This document shows, piece by piece, positions 17,607 through 26,415 of a stretch of 64,000 nucleotides of DNA (within the stretch, counting starts at the first letter, position 1; the number at the start of each line of letters is the position of its first letter). The position numbers were made by a program, and so were the translations under genes. Origin of the DNA: Allosediminivita pacifica (GTDB taxonomy: Bacteria > Pseudomonadota > Alphaproteobacteria > Rhodobacterales > Rhodobacteraceae). Location: positions 79,190 through 143,189 of the forward strand of contig NZ_QBKN01000012.1 of assembly GCF_003054175.1 (NCBI RefSeq), written 5' to 3'. Below the pieces are notes generated by a model, which did not search any database, was not told the origin of the DNA, and saw only the letters and a list, made by a program, of their open reading frames with translations.

Positions 17607-17632
17607 CTGCCGGGCTACCAGAGCCCCGGCAG
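17607..17632. terminator. Hairpin between convergent ggpS and dctM
   Basis: CTGCCGGG (17607-17614) pairs with CCCGGCAG (17625-17632) across the 15-base gap and the last bases of dctM. It has no T-run, so it is only a weak candidate for a shared terminator. Confidence 0.35.
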
Positions 17633-18916
17633 AGCCAGCACCAGAGAGGGCATCGCGATGATCAGAACGGTCACCGCGATGTCCGCCAGGAAGAAGGGCA
17701 GCACGCCCGCGAAGATCTGGGTCGTGCTCACGTAGTCTGTCGCCACGTTTCGTATGACGAAGACGTTCAGCCCGACCGGTGGCGTGATCATCCCGATCTC
17801 CAGCAACTTGACCACGAGCACGCCGAACCAGACGAGGCTGATGCCTTCGGCGTTGAGTAGCGGCAGGAAGACGGGCAGCGTGACCAGCATGGCGCCGAAG
17901 GGCTCCATCACCATGCCCAGCAGAAGGTAGACCACCACGATCATGAACATGAGCTGCACGTAGCTCACGTCGGCGCCGCCGATGGTGCGCGAGATGAAGC
18001 CCGATAGCCCGGTGATGCCCAGGAAGCGAGTGAACATCATGGCGCCGATGCCGATGATCAGCAGCGAGGCCGTGGTCTGGAGGGTTTCCAGCAGGGAGTC
18101 CTTCATGACCTTGCGGTTCAGCGTGCCCACGGCCGCGGCGCAGAGGATCGCGCCACCGGCGCCGACGGCGCCCGCCTCGGTGGCGGTGAAATAGCCCGAG
18201 AAAAGCCCGCCGAAGACCAGCAGGATCAGTACGAGCACCGGCCAGACCTTGCGCAGTGCCGTGCCGATGGAGAGCTGGTTGCCCTCGAGCCGGCCGCGCG
18301 GGATGAGGTCGGGGCGGGTCCAGGCGAGGATGAGCACGATGACCGCGTAGCTGAGGGCGGTGATGATGCCCACGGTGACACCGCCGAGGAAGACGTCGGT
18401 GATCGAGGTCTCGGAGAAGACGCCGTAGAGGATCATCAGGATCGAAGGCGGGATCAGCGCGCCGATGGTGCCGCCCGCGGCGATCGAGCCCGCCGAGATG
18501 GCGGGCGAATAGCCCGCACGGACCATTTCGGGGATGGCGATGCGGCCCATGGAGGCCGCGGTGGCAAGCGACGAGCCGCAGACCGCCGCGAAGCCGGAAC
18601 AGGCGAAGATCGACGAGACGGCCAGCGCCCCCGGCACCCGCCAGAGCAGGGCCTTGGCCGCGTCGAAGAGGCCTTCGGTCAGGCGGGCGTGGAAGGCGAC
18701 GAAGCCCATCAGGAGGAACATGGGCACGGCGCTCATCGTCCAGCTGGCGACGAAGGAGTAGGGCGTGTTCGACAGGATGCCAAAGGCCGGTTTCAGCCCC
18801 AGCAGCGATACGATCCCGCCGAAGGACACCGCGATCAGCGAGAGCGCGACGGGCACGCGCAGCAGCAGCAGCGCGAATAGGATGCCGACACCCCAGAAGC
18901 CGGTTTCGACGCTCAT
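17615..18916 (-). CDS. dctM: TRAP transporter large permease subunit
   Basis: A 433-residue, strongly hydrophobic protein with about 12 membrane segments, the normal size for DctM. Family features include LLRVPVALSLIAVSFGGIV near the N-terminus, GSSLATAASMGRIAIPEM near residue 115 and AGGTIGALIPPSILMILYG near 150. With the small permease and the binding protein it forms a sodium-driven tripartite uptake system in the inner membrane. Its ATG lies one base after the dctQ stop. Last gene of the leftward hydroxycinnamate operon, which suggests an aromatic acid as cargo. Confidence 0.92.
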   Translation of the reverse strand: MSVETGFWGVGILFALLLLRVPVALSLIAVSFGGIVSLLGLKPAFGILSNTPYSFVASWTMSAVPMFLLMGFVAFHARLTEGLFDAAKALLWRVPGALAVSSIFACSGFAAVCGSSLATAASMGRIAIPEMVRAGYSPAISAGSIAAGGTIGALIPPSILMILYGVFSETSITDVFLGGVTVGIITALSYAVIVLILAWTRPDLIPRGRLEGNQLSIGTALRKVWPVLVLILLVFGGLFSGYFTATEAGAVGAGGAILCAAAVGTLNRKVMKDSLLETLQTTASLLIIGIGAMMFTRFLGITGLSGFISRTIGGADVSYVQLMFMIVVVYLLLGMVMEPFGAMLVTLPVFLPLLNAEGISLVWFGVLVVKLLEIGMITPPVGLNVFVIRNVATDYVSTTQIFAGVLPFFLADIAVTVLIIAMPSLVLALPGLW

Positions 18917-18917
18917 C

Positions 18918-19406
18918 TCATGGTCTCCGTGCGATCTGGATGCCGCGCAGCGCCGTGACGAGGGCGGCGAGCAGGAAGCCCGCGGGCGGCAGGAAGTAGG
19001 TGGGCCAGACGGGCAGGGCGTGGCCCAGGACGTCGACGAAGGTGCCCGCGGCGTAGTTCTTTACCGCGTCGCCCCAGGTGACCCAGGCGATGGCGGCGTA
19101 GATCACGCAGGCGATCACCGCCACGAGGATGTCCGACAGGCGCAGTAGCGGCGAGGGGAGGAAGGAGTCGAGGATCTCGACCGAGATCATGGCGCGGCTT
19201 CTTTCAACCCATGCCAGCGGCAGGAAGGCGATCAGCACCATGTAGTAGCGCGAGACGATCTCGTTGGTGGCCGGTATCGGTCGGTCCAGAAGGTTCCGGG
19301 CCAGCACCTCGGCGGCCACGTGCAGGAGAAGGGCCATGAGGCCAATGGCGCCGACCAGGGCGAGCCCCTGTGCCACGCGGTCGGCCGCGCGCTCGATGGA
19401 ATTCAT
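18918..19406 (-). CDS. dctQ: TRAP transporter small permease subunit
   Basis: A 162-residue protein with four predicted membrane helices (for example LALVGAIGLMALLLHVAAEV and ILVAVIACVIYAAIAWV) and the ARNLLDRPIPATNEIVSRYYMV motif of DctQ proteins. The start is the ATG at 19406; a GTG at 19412 would add two residues. It partners the adjacent DctM and the binding protein upstream, from which it is separated by a hairpin. Confidence 0.9.
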   Translation of the reverse strand: MNSIERAADRVAQGLALVGAIGLMALLLHVAAEVLARNLLDRPIPATNEIVSRYYMVLIAFLPLAWVERSRAMISVEILDSFLPSPLLRLSDILVAVIACVIYAAIAWVTWGDAVKNYAAGTFVDVLGHALPVWPTYFLPPAGFLLAALVTALRGIQIARRP

Positions 19407-19441
19407 CGTCACACCCCGTTTGCCTGTATCGGAAGGGCTGA

Positions 19442-19460
19442 GGCGGCCCGGAGGGCCGCC
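19442..19460 (-). promoter_or_regulatory. Hairpin after the TRAP binding-protein gene
   Basis: GGCGGCCC and GGGCCGCC form a perfect 8-base stem with loop GGA, beginning 8 bases after the dctP stop on the transcribed strand. There is no T-run. It probably protects the 3' end of a processed dctP message or limits read-through into dctQM. Confidence 0.6.
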
Positions 19461-19468
19461 CCGGTCTT

Positions 19469-20593
19469 TCAGAGCCCGTAGGACGAGACGTCGACCTTGG
19501 ACCAGATTTCTTCCCACATGCGGTCGATCATGGCGTCGCGGTCGTGGTCGACTTCTTCGGAGATGCCTTCCCACTTCTCGAAGAGGGAGACGAACTCATC
19601 GACCCGCGAGGGCGCGTCATCCATTCCGAAGCGTTCGGCCGAGACCTCGGCGGCCGTCTCGCGGTCGTCGAGGGCGAACTGGCGTGCGGCCTCGGTGAAG
19701 GCCTCGTCGGCGTCGAGGAACTCGATGCCGGCTTCCTCGGCCGCCTCGCGGGCGATGGCGGCGAAGTCGTAGCCCCAGCGCTGCGAGAAGTCGGCGTTGG
19801 CGCGGTTGGCGGCGCGCATGAGTGCGGCGCGCTCGTCCTCGGACATCGACTGCCAGGTGGTGGCGGCAGTGGTGAAGTTCGAGGTCGAGAAGTAGGTGCC
19901 GAGTGGCACGGGGGTCGCGTACTCGACAAGTTCGACAAGGCGGAAGGCGAGCAGGTCGCCGATCGAGGCCATGGAGCCGTCGATCGTGCCCTGGCTCATC
20001 GCCTCGAAGGTTTCGAGCACGCTGATGGAAACCGGGACCGCGCCGAAGTTCTCGGCCCAGCGGGAGTAGGGCGCGCCGCCCGAGCGCAGGCGCAGGCCCT
20101 GAAGGTCCTCGGCGGTCTCGACCGGCTCCTTGGTCAGGAGCATGTAGGGATCGGACGAGCCGGAGCCGAGGAAGACCATGCCGGCGTCGGATAGCTCCTG
20201 CTGGCACTCGGCGCAGTTGACCGTGTACTCGGTGAGGGCGGCGGCCATCGCGTAGGGATCGCGCCCCGAGAGCGAGAGTTCACCGGCGAGCGCGAAGTTC
20301 GGCAGGTCAGCGGGGAAGTAGAGCGGCAGCAGGTTGCCGACATCGACGAGTCCGGTCTGAAGCGCGTCCTTCATGCCGCCGAGGCCCACGACCTCGGGGC
20401 CGAGAGGGATGGCCCCCATCTCGCCGTCGGATTCCTCGGGAAGGTATTCGGCCAGCTTCTCGTAGAGGTGGCTGGTCGAGGGGTGGGCCGGGGGCGCACC
20501 CGACGCGATGCGCAGGTCCCGCGCATCCGCGGTGGCCGGCAGCGCCAGCATCAGGGCCGCGGTGGCGGCGGTCGTCCATCTAGCAAGTGTCAT
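19469..20593 (-). CDS. dctP: TRAP transporter substrate-binding protein
   Basis: A 374-residue periplasmic binding protein with a signal peptide (residues 1-24, ending ATADA). DctP-fold landmarks follow: DLRIASGAPPAHPSTSH, a DLQGLRLRSGG segment near residue 165 whose arginine normally binds the substrate carboxylate, and SQGTIDGSM near 200. GGAGGA lies upstream of the ATG. Only 27 bases separate it from the amidohydrolase gene, so it is in the ech-marR-amidohydrolase operon. Predicted cargo: a hydroxycinnamate or related aromatic acid, inferred from context. Confidence 0.88.
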   Translation of the reverse strand: MTLARWTTAATAALMLALPATADARDLRIASGAPPAHPSTSHLYEKLAEYLPEESDGEMGAIPLGPEVVGLGGMKDALQTGLVDVGNLLPLYFPADLPNFALAGELSLSGRDPYAMAAALTEYTVNCAECQQELSDAGMVFLGSGSSDPYMLLTKEPVETAEDLQGLRLRSGGAPYSRWAENFGAVPVSISVLETFEAMSQGTIDGSMASIGDLLAFRLVELVEYATPVPLGTYFSTSNFTTAATTWQSMSEDERAALMRAANRANADFSQRWGYDFAAIAREAAEEAGIEFLDADEAFTEAARQFALDDRETAAEVSAERFGMDDAPSRVDEFVSLFEKWEGISEEVDHDRDAMIDRMWEEIWSKVDVSSYGL

Positions 20594-20620
20594 GAGTCTC
20601 CTCCCTGAATTGTCATGACG

Positions 20621-21496
20621 TCACATTTTCAGAAGCCGCCTCGCATTCTCCTTAAGTATCAGCGGCTTCACCTCCTCCTTGAGATCGAGCCCGTCGAAAT
20701 CGGACAACCAGCGGTCCGGCGTGATCGCCGGCCAGTCGGAGCCGAACAGCATCTTCTTCTTCAGGATCGAATTCGCGTAGTGCACGAAGATCGGCGGGAA
20801 GTACTTCGGCGACCATCCGGACATGTCGATGTAGACGTTGGGTTTGTGCTGGGCGACCATCAGGCCCTCTTCCGTCCAGGGGAAGGAGGGGTGGGCCAGC
20901 ACGATGGGCGTGTCGGGAAAATCGACGGCGACATCGTCGATGTGCACCGGATTGGAATACTTCAGCCGCATCCCCATGCCGCCGCGCATCCCTGAGCCGA
21001 CGCCGGTCTGGCCGGTGTGGAAGAGCATGATGGCGCCTTCATCGGCGATGGCCTCGTAGAGCGGGTAGGCCATGCGATCGTTGGGCCAGAAGCCCTGCAG
21101 CGTGGGGTGGAACTTGAAACCTTTCACGCCGAACTCGCGCACGAGGCGACGCGCCTCGCGGGCGCCGGCCTTGCCCTTGGCCGGGTCGATGCTGGCGAAA
21201 GGGATCAGGATGTCGTCGTTCTCGGCGGCGATCTGCGCGACTTCCTCGTTGGAATAGCGGCGGAAGCCGGTTTCGCGCTCGGAATCGACGGGGAAGATCA
21301 CGGCGCCGATGCGTCGTTCGCGGAAGTATTCGGCCGTCTGCTGGACCGATGGCAGCATGCCCTGCGCGCCCGCCGGATTTTTGAAATACTTCGCCATGGC
21401 GGCCTGGAAGTCGTCGTAGCCGTCGTCGCGTGGGCCGCAGCAGGGCTCTTCCGCGTGGGTGTGGAAGTCGATGGCGATCAGGTCGTCGATGTTCAT
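20621..21496 (-). CDS. Amidohydrolase-family hydrolase, CouO/Atu1420-like
   Basis: A 291-residue amidohydrolase of the ACMSD-like group. It shows DFHTHAE near residue 10, GFKFHPTLQGF near 127, MLFHTGQT near 160, VLAHPSF near 203 and a final LFGSDWP with the metal-binding aspartate near 251. Proteins of this family in hydroxycinnamate clusters (CouO of Rhodococcus jostii, Atu1420 of Agrobacterium) cleave aryl-beta-ketoacyl-CoA to the hydroxybenzoate and acetyl-CoA. The neighbours here (Fcs, hydratase, MarR) match that setting. Its start overlaps the marR stop (ATGA). A decarboxylase role cannot be excluded. Confidence 0.75.
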   Translation of the reverse strand: MNIDDLIAIDFHTHAEEPCCGPRDDGYDDFQAAMAKYFKNPAGAQGMLPSVQQTAEYFRERRIGAVIFPVDSERETGFRRYSNEEVAQIAAENDDILIPFASIDPAKGKAGAREARRLVREFGVKGFKFHPTLQGFWPNDRMAYPLYEAIADEGAIMLFHTGQTGVGSGMRGGMGMRLKYSNPVHIDDVAVDFPDTPIVLAHPSFPWTEEGLMVAQHKPNVYIDMSGWSPKYFPPIFVHYANSILKKKMLFGSDWPAITPDRWLSDFDGLDLKEEVKPLILKENARRLLKM

Positions 21497-21975
21497 GCGA
21501 TACGGCCCCCGTCCTCGATCCTGAGATACTTGCGCAGAAGGGTGCGCAGTTGTTCTGCCTCGGCCGGTGTCAGCCCGCTGACATCGCTCGCCTCGTGGCG
21601 GTCGAAGGCGGGACGGAGTTCGGCGAGGTGCGCCTCGCCCTTCTCGGTCAGACGCAGCTCCATCGCCCGCTTGTCGTCTTCCGGCACGCTGCGGGCGATG
21701 AGCCCCGCATCCTCGAGCGTGCGGGCCATCTTGGCCATGTGGGCGCGCTTGATGTCGAGCGCGCGTGCGACGACGCCCTGCCGGATGCCGGGGTTGTCAT
21801 GGATGACGAGCATGACCGACATCTCGCCCGGGCGGACGTCCTTGTCAGAGAGATTCGCGAAGAAGTCCTCGAAGCTGCGCAACTGGGCGAGGCGCAGCAG
21901 GAAACCGAGCGATTCCGCCAGCGGGCCGAGTCGGATCGACTGTCCCTCCCGGGTGGTTTCGAGCGCCTCACCCAT
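21493..21975 (-). CDS. MarR-family regulator of the hydroxycinnamate cluster
   Basis: A 160-residue winged-helix protein. The recognition helix region is NPGIRQGVVARALDIKRAHMAKMARTLEDAGLI, then the wing RSVPEDDKRAMELRLTEKG. MarR proteins in equivalent clusters (CouR, FerR, HcaR) repress transcription until a hydroxycinnamoyl-CoA binds. It overlaps the hydratase gene by eight bases upstream and the amidohydrolase gene by four bases downstream. Its likely operator is the TTGT-N2-ACAA dyad in the divergent promoter region. Confidence 0.85.
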   Translation of the reverse strand: MGEALETTREGQSIRLGPLAESLGFLLRLAQLRSFEDFFANLSDKDVRPGEMSVMLVIHDNPGIRQGVVARALDIKRAHMAKMARTLEDAGLIARSVPEDDKRAMELRLTEKGEAHLAELRPAFDRHEASDVSGLTPAEAEQLRTLLRKYLRIEDGGRIA

Positions 21976-22768
21976 TGCCGGGCGCCTGTACCTTGGCGGC
22001 GCGCTTTTCGAGGAAGTCGCGCAGGCGCTGCTTGGCCTCGGGCGTCATGGTGGCCAGCGAGGCGACCATCGATTCCGTGAACAGACCGTCCTCGGAAGAC
22101 ATGTCCGCGATGCGGGGCAGGGCGTTGAGGATGGCGTAGTTGGTGAACTCGGCGTTGGTGGCGGTGCGGGCGGCGATCTCGACCGCGCGGGTCAGCGCCT
22201 CACCCTCGGGGACGACGTAGCTGACGCCGCCCCAGCGTTCCATTTCCTCGGCCCCGAGCGTGCGCCCGGTCAGCATCATGTCCCCCATTCGGGGCGCGCC
22301 GATCAGGCGGGCGACGCGGACCGATCCGCCGCCGCCGACGAAGATGCCGCGCTGGCCTTCGGGGAGGGCGAAGAAGGCGCTGGTGTCGGCCACGCGCAGT
22401 TGTGTCGAGGCGGCGAGTTCGAAGCCGCCGCCGACCACGGCACCGCTGAGGGCCGAGACGAAGGGGATCAGGCCGCGTTCGATCATGTCGAAGATGCGGT
22501 GCCACTGGCGGGAGCCCTTCACGGCTTCGAACAGTGGCTTTTCCGAGTGTTCGGAGAGATCCAGCCCGGCGCAGAAGTGCGGGCCGTGGCCGTGGATGAC
22601 TCCGGCCTTGGCCTCGTCCGTGGCCCGCGTGACGGCGGCGCCGATGGCCTGCACGAACCTGTCGGAGATGGCGTTGCGCTTGTCGGGGCGGTTCAGCCCG
22701 ATGAGGGCGACGTCGCCGCGCAATTCGTAGGTGACAAGGCCTTCGGCCCCGCTCGATCCATCGGTCAA
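21968..22768 (-). CDS. Enoyl-CoA hydratase/crotonase family, probable hydroxycinnamoyl-CoA hydratase
   Basis: A 266-residue crotonase. It has the CoA-binding HGHGPHFCAGLDL near residue 60, the oxyanion-hole segment SALSGAVVGGGFELA near 110 and the second catalytic glutamate in LPEGQRGIFVGGGG near 140. The start is a TTG at 22768 supported by GGGAGG seven bases upstream. First gene of the leftward operon, divergent from feruloyl-CoA synthase. It should hydrate feruloyl- or coumaroyl-CoA. Whether it also splits the product to an aldehyde and acetyl-CoA (Ech type) or leaves it for beta-oxidation is open; the neighbouring CouO-like gene favours beta-oxidation. Confidence 0.82.
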   Translation of the reverse strand: MTDGSSGAEGLVTYELRGDVALIGLNRPDKRNAISDRFVQAIGAAVTRATDEAKAGVIHGHGPHFCAGLDLSEHSEKPLFEAVKGSRQWHRIFDMIERGLIPFVSALSGAVVGGGFELAASTQLRVADTSAFFALPEGQRGIFVGGGGSVRVARLIGAPRMGDMMLTGRTLGAEEMERWGGVSYVVPEGEALTRAVEIAARTATNAEFTNYAILNALPRIADMSSEDGLFTESMVASLATMTPEAKQRLRDFLEKRAAKVQAPGNG

Positions 22769-22904
22769 GTGCCTTCCTCCCGGCGCCTCTCCGGACGCTC
22801 AATTCTGTTTCCTTGTAGACAAAACGGATGATTCGAGTCAACGTTATCTTAACCGTGGGCGGGAAGAGGAGCCTGCCCCGCGGCCAAGGCATGCAGGAGG
22901 AGAC
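22769..22904. promoter_or_regulatory. Divergent promoter and candidate MarR operator
   Basis: The dyad TTGT-AG-ACAA lies at 22813-22822. On the minus strand a possible promoter has TTGACT (complement of 22836-22841) and, 18 bases on, TACAAG (complement of 22812-22817), so the dyad overlaps its -10 box. This is the position expected for a repressor. GCAGGAGGAG just before 22905 is the ribosome site of the feruloyl-CoA synthase gene. The assignment to the MarR protein is inference. Confidence 0.5.
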
Positions 22905-24740
22905 ATGACCGAAGCGAAGGTCGAAGTCCCGCTTTGGGACTCGAAAGTGCGATCCGGGACACGTCCCGACGGAAGCATCCTGGTCTGGCAGGAAGACCCC
23001 CTGGAGCCCTATCCCGACCGGATTACCGAGCCGCTTTTCGACTGGGCTGAAACCGACCCCGACCGGACATGGATGGCCGAGCGCGGTCCCGGTCGCGAAT
23101 GGATCAGGCTGAGCTACGGCGAGGCTGCGACATGCATCCGTGCGATCGCGAGCGCGCTGGTGGCGCGTGGGCTGTCGCAGGATCGCCCGGTCCTGATCCT
23201 CTCGGGCAATTCCATCGCGCATGCCCTCATGGCGCTGGCAGCACAGCACGTCGGCGTGCCATCGGCGGCGCTGGCGCCGGCCTACGCGCTGGCGGGCGGC
23301 GACTTTGCCAAGCTGCGCGACATCGCCGAGCAGCTTTCCCCGGGGCTGATCTTTGCCGAGGATGTCACGAAATTCGTGTCCGGCATCGACGCGGTCTTTG
23401 GCAAGGAGGTGCCGGTTGTTTGCCGAGAGGGCGAGGTGCCGGGGCGCGAGACGATTTCGTTGGAAAGCCTGCTGGCCACCCCGCCCAGCGACGAGATGCA
23501 GGCCGCACATGAGGCGGTCACCTCCGATACGGTCGCCAAGTTCCTGTTCACCTCGGGGACGACGGGCACCCCCAAGGCGGTGATCCAGACCAACGGGATG
23601 CTCTGCTCGAACCAGCAGATCATCCGGCAGTGCTTTACCTTCATGCAGGAGACCCCGCCCGTCGTTGTCGACTGGGCGCCCTGGAACCACACGGCCAGCG
23701 GCAACAAGGTCTTCAACATGATCTTCTACAACGGCGGGACCTACTACATCGATGACGGGCGCCCGACGCCGGAGGGGATCGACCGGACGATCGAGAACCT
23801 GCGCGATATCTCGCCCACCTGGTATTTCAACGTCCCGCTGGGCTTTCAGATGTTGCTGGATGCGTTCGAGACGGATCACGCCCTGCGCGAGACCTTCTTC
23901 AAGCGGTTGCAGATGCTGTTCTACGCGGGTGCGGGCATGAGCCAGCCGGTCTGGGACCGCATCACGCGTGTCGCCAACGACATGGTGCCGGGTGGCGTAT
24001 TGCTGACGACCGGGTTCGGGGCCACCGAGACGGGGCCCTTCTCGCTGATCTGTACCGAGCGGCAGGAGCATGCGGGCAACCTCGGCGTGCCGGCGCACGG
24101 GGTGGTGCTGAAACTGGTGCCGCAGGGCGACAAGCTGGAGGGGCGGGTGAAGAGCCCCTCGGTCACGCCGGGCTACTGGGGTAACGCCGAACTGACGGCA
24201 GAGGCCTTCGACGAGGAGGGTTTCTACAGCTTCGGAGACGCTTTCAGGTTTGCGGTGCCCGGGGACCCCTCGAAAGGGTTCGTCTTCGACGGACGGCTGG
24301 CCGAGAACTTCAAGCTGGCCTCCGGCACCTGGGTGGCGGTCGGTCCGTTGCGGGCGCAGCTGACCAACCAGCTTGGCGGGCTTGCATCGGACGTGGTGAT
24401 CGCGGGCGAGGGGCATATCGAGCTGGGCGCGCTGGTGGTGCCGAACTGGGACGCGCTGCGGGATCTGACTGGGACGAGCCTGCGCGGCGAGGCGCTTCTG
24501 AACCATCCCAAGGTGCGCCACGAGGCGGCGCAGCGGCTTGCGGCGCATGCCGCGGCGGCCACGGGATCGTCCAGTCGGGTGACCCGCATGATGTTCTTGT
24601 CGGTGCCGCTCGACTTCGACAAGGGCGAGGTGACCGACAAGGGATCGATCAATCAGCGCGCAGTGCTGCGGCACCGCTCGGACCTTGTCGATGCGCTTTG
24701 GAGCGAAGATCCGCGGGTGATCGCGCTGGAGCACGCATGA
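22905..24740 (+). CDS. Feruloyl-CoA synthase
   Basis: A 611-residue acyl-adenylate-forming enzyme, the length of Fcs proteins. LFTSGTTGTPKAVIQTNGML near residue 220 is the AMP-binding P-loop, and TTGFGATETGP near 368 the second core motif. AENFKLASGTWVAVGPLR near 467 is the distinctive motif of feruloyl-CoA synthases. VTDKGSINQRAVL near the C-terminus carries the late catalytic lysine. It activates ferulate, coumarate or related acids with ATP and CoA in the cytoplasm. It is divergent from the hydratase operon, and its stop overlaps the acyl-CoA dehydrogenase start (ATGA). Confidence 0.88.
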   Translation: MTEAKVEVPLWDSKVRSGTRPDGSILVWQEDPLEPYPDRITEPLFDWAETDPDRTWMAERGPGREWIRLSYGEAATCIRAIASALVARGLSQDRPVLILSGNSIAHALMALAAQHVGVPSAALAPAYALAGGDFAKLRDIAEQLSPGLIFAEDVTKFVSGIDAVFGKEVPVVCREGEVPGRETISLESLLATPPSDEMQAAHEAVTSDTVAKFLFTSGTTGTPKAVIQTNGMLCSNQQIIRQCFTFMQETPPVVVDWAPWNHTASGNKVFNMIFYNGGTYYIDDGRPTPEGIDRTIENLRDISPTWYFNVPLGFQMLLDAFETDHALRETFFKRLQMLFYAGAGMSQPVWDRITRVANDMVPGGVLLTTGFGATETGPFSLICTERQEHAGNLGVPAHGVVLKLVPQGDKLEGRVKSPSVTPGYWGNAELTAEAFDEEGFYSFGDAFRFAVPGDPSKGFVFDGRLAENFKLASGTWVAVGPLRAQLTNQLGGLASDVVIAGEGHIELGALVVPNWDALRDLTGTSLRGEALLNHPKVRHEAAQRLAAHAAAATGSSSRVTRMMFLSVPLDFDKGEVTDKGSINQRAVLRHRSDLVDALWSEDPRVIALEHA

Positions 24741-26359
24741 GCGCAGGACTGATTGCAGCGGTGCTGGCCCGGACACCGGGCTGGGCGGAGCAGGCCGAGG
24801 CGGCTGGGCTCGATGATGTCGCGCTGTCCCAGATCCTCGAGGCGGCAGAGGTGCGGGCGCGCAACGATCTTGCGCCGCTTGCCGCACGGGCCGATGCCGC
24901 GGGGTGCCGCCTCGAGGGCGGGCGCGTGATCGTGCCCGGGGGCTACAAGGCGGCCTACAGGGCACTGGCATACGATGGCTGGATCGGCACTGACCTGTCG
25001 CCCGATCTTGGCGGAATGGGCTTGCCATTGCCGGTGCACGTTGCCGCGACCCTGCCGATGGAAGGTGCCGCGCTTCCGTTCATGATGGCGCTCGGATCCT
25101 CGCGGGCCGGGGCGCACCTGCTGGCCGGCGCCGCACCGGAACTGGCCGCCGAGTGGGCTCCCCGGATCGCATCCGGAGAGTGGACGGCGACGATCTGCAT
25201 CTCGGAGCCCGACGCGGGGTCCGACGTCGGGCGGATCCGGACGCGGGCCCGCCGCGAGGGGGAGCGCTGGGTCATCGAGGGCACCAAGTGCTGGATCAGC
25301 TTCGGCGACCACGACATGGCCGACCGGATCGGACATCTGCTGCTCGCGCGGACCGGGACGCCTGAGGAAGGATCACGCGGCCTGTCGCTTTTTCTCGTCC
25401 CGGACCTGCACGAGAACGGGGCGCGTAACGGGATTTCCGTCGAGCGGATCGAGGAAAAGCTGGGTCTGCATGGCTCGCCCACCTGCGTTCTGCGGTTCGA
25501 CGGCGCCGAGGCCACGCTGATCGGTGCGCCGGGGCGGGGGCTGTCACAGCTTTTCGGGATGATCGAGCTGATGCGGCTTCAGGTGGGCACGCAAGGCGCC
25601 GGGATCGCGATGGAATGCGCGCGGCTTGCCCGGGACTATGCCTCGGAACGCCGACAGGGCGGGGACCCGTCCGGGCCGCCGACGCCGATCGAGGCCCACC
25701 CGGACGTGCAGCGACAGCTTGCCGTGCTCGATGCCCACGCGGTGCTGCTGACGGCGCTGGTACTGGAAACCGCCGTGACGCTGGAGCAGGCGCACCGGGG
25801 TGATGACGGCGCCACGGCCCGGGCGGCGTTTCTTCTGCCTCTGGTCAAGACCTTTGGCGGAGAGCTGGGGACGGCCAGCACGAGCGGCGCGATACAGGTC
25901 TTCGCGGGTGCGGGGTATACACGGGAATGGCCGGTGGAGCGGCACTACCGCGATGCGCGCATCATGACGATCTACGAGGGCACGACAGGCATGCAGGCCC
26001 AGGATTTCCTGTTGCGGCGGCTGATCAAGGAAGAGGGCCGCGGACTGGAGGGTTTTGCCGCAAGGGCAGCCGCGGAGTTGTCGCGGGATGCCCTGACGAA
26101 GGAGATGATGGAGCGGCTGCGCGCCGTGGCGGCGCGCTTGCGCGATGCATCGCCAGAGGCAAGGCTGCACGCGGCAGACGGGGCGCTGCGAGCCGGGTGG
26201 TGTGCCGTAAGCGCCACGCTCGCCGCCCGGATGACGGGGCACGATGTCCGCACGGACCGCGCCATGGCGCAGTGGCGGGCCCTGCTTCCCGCGCGCATGG
26301 CCGAGGCGGAGGCGCGGATCGCCTTCGGGCTGGGCTTGGCGGATGTTAAACAATCCTAA
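24737..26359 (+). CDS. Acyl-CoA dehydrogenase
   Basis: A 540-residue flavoprotein of the longer acyl-CoA dehydrogenase class. It carries CISEPDAGSDVGRIRTRA near residue 155 (flavin/substrate loop), GTKCWISFGDHD near 188, an IQVFAGAGYTREWPVERHYRDARIMTIYEGTT block near 390 with the catalytic glutamate in YEGTT, and an extra helical C-terminus. Coupled to feruloyl-CoA synthase by a four-base overlap. A likely role is to oxidise phenylpropanoyl-CoA forms (dihydroferulate, dihydrocoumarate) to the cinnamoyl-CoA level, feeding the same hydratase. That role is inference. Confidence 0.85.
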   Translation: MSAGLIAAVLARTPGWAEQAEAAGLDDVALSQILEAAEVRARNDLAPLAARADAAGCRLEGGRVIVPGGYKAAYRALAYDGWIGTDLSPDLGGMGLPLPVHVAATLPMEGAALPFMMALGSSRAGAHLLAGAAPELAAEWAPRIASGEWTATICISEPDAGSDVGRIRTRARREGERWVIEGTKCWISFGDHDMADRIGHLLLARTGTPEEGSRGLSLFLVPDLHENGARNGISVERIEEKLGLHGSPTCVLRFDGAEATLIGAPGRGLSQLFGMIELMRLQVGTQGAGIAMECARLARDYASERRQGGDPSGPPTPIEAHPDVQRQLAVLDAHAVLLTALVLETAVTLEQAHRGDDGATARAAFLLPLVKTFGGELGTASTSGAIQVFAGAGYTREWPVERHYRDARIMTIYEGTTGMQAQDFLLRRLIKEEGRGLEGFAARAAAELSRDALTKEMMERLRAVAARLRDASPEARLHAADGALRAGWCAVSATLAARMTGHDVRTDRAMAQWRALLPARMAEAEARIAFGLGLADVKQS

Positions 26360-26415
26360 ACGGGGGGCGTGCGATAGAAGTGCGGGAACCTTACGTCTTT
26401 CAGGATCTGGAACGC

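Noticed and set aside
22200..25028. A 900-codon open frame antisense to feruloyl-CoA synthase and beyond
   Set aside because: It crosses two divergent genes and their promoter region, and its arginine/proline-rich translation matches nothing known.
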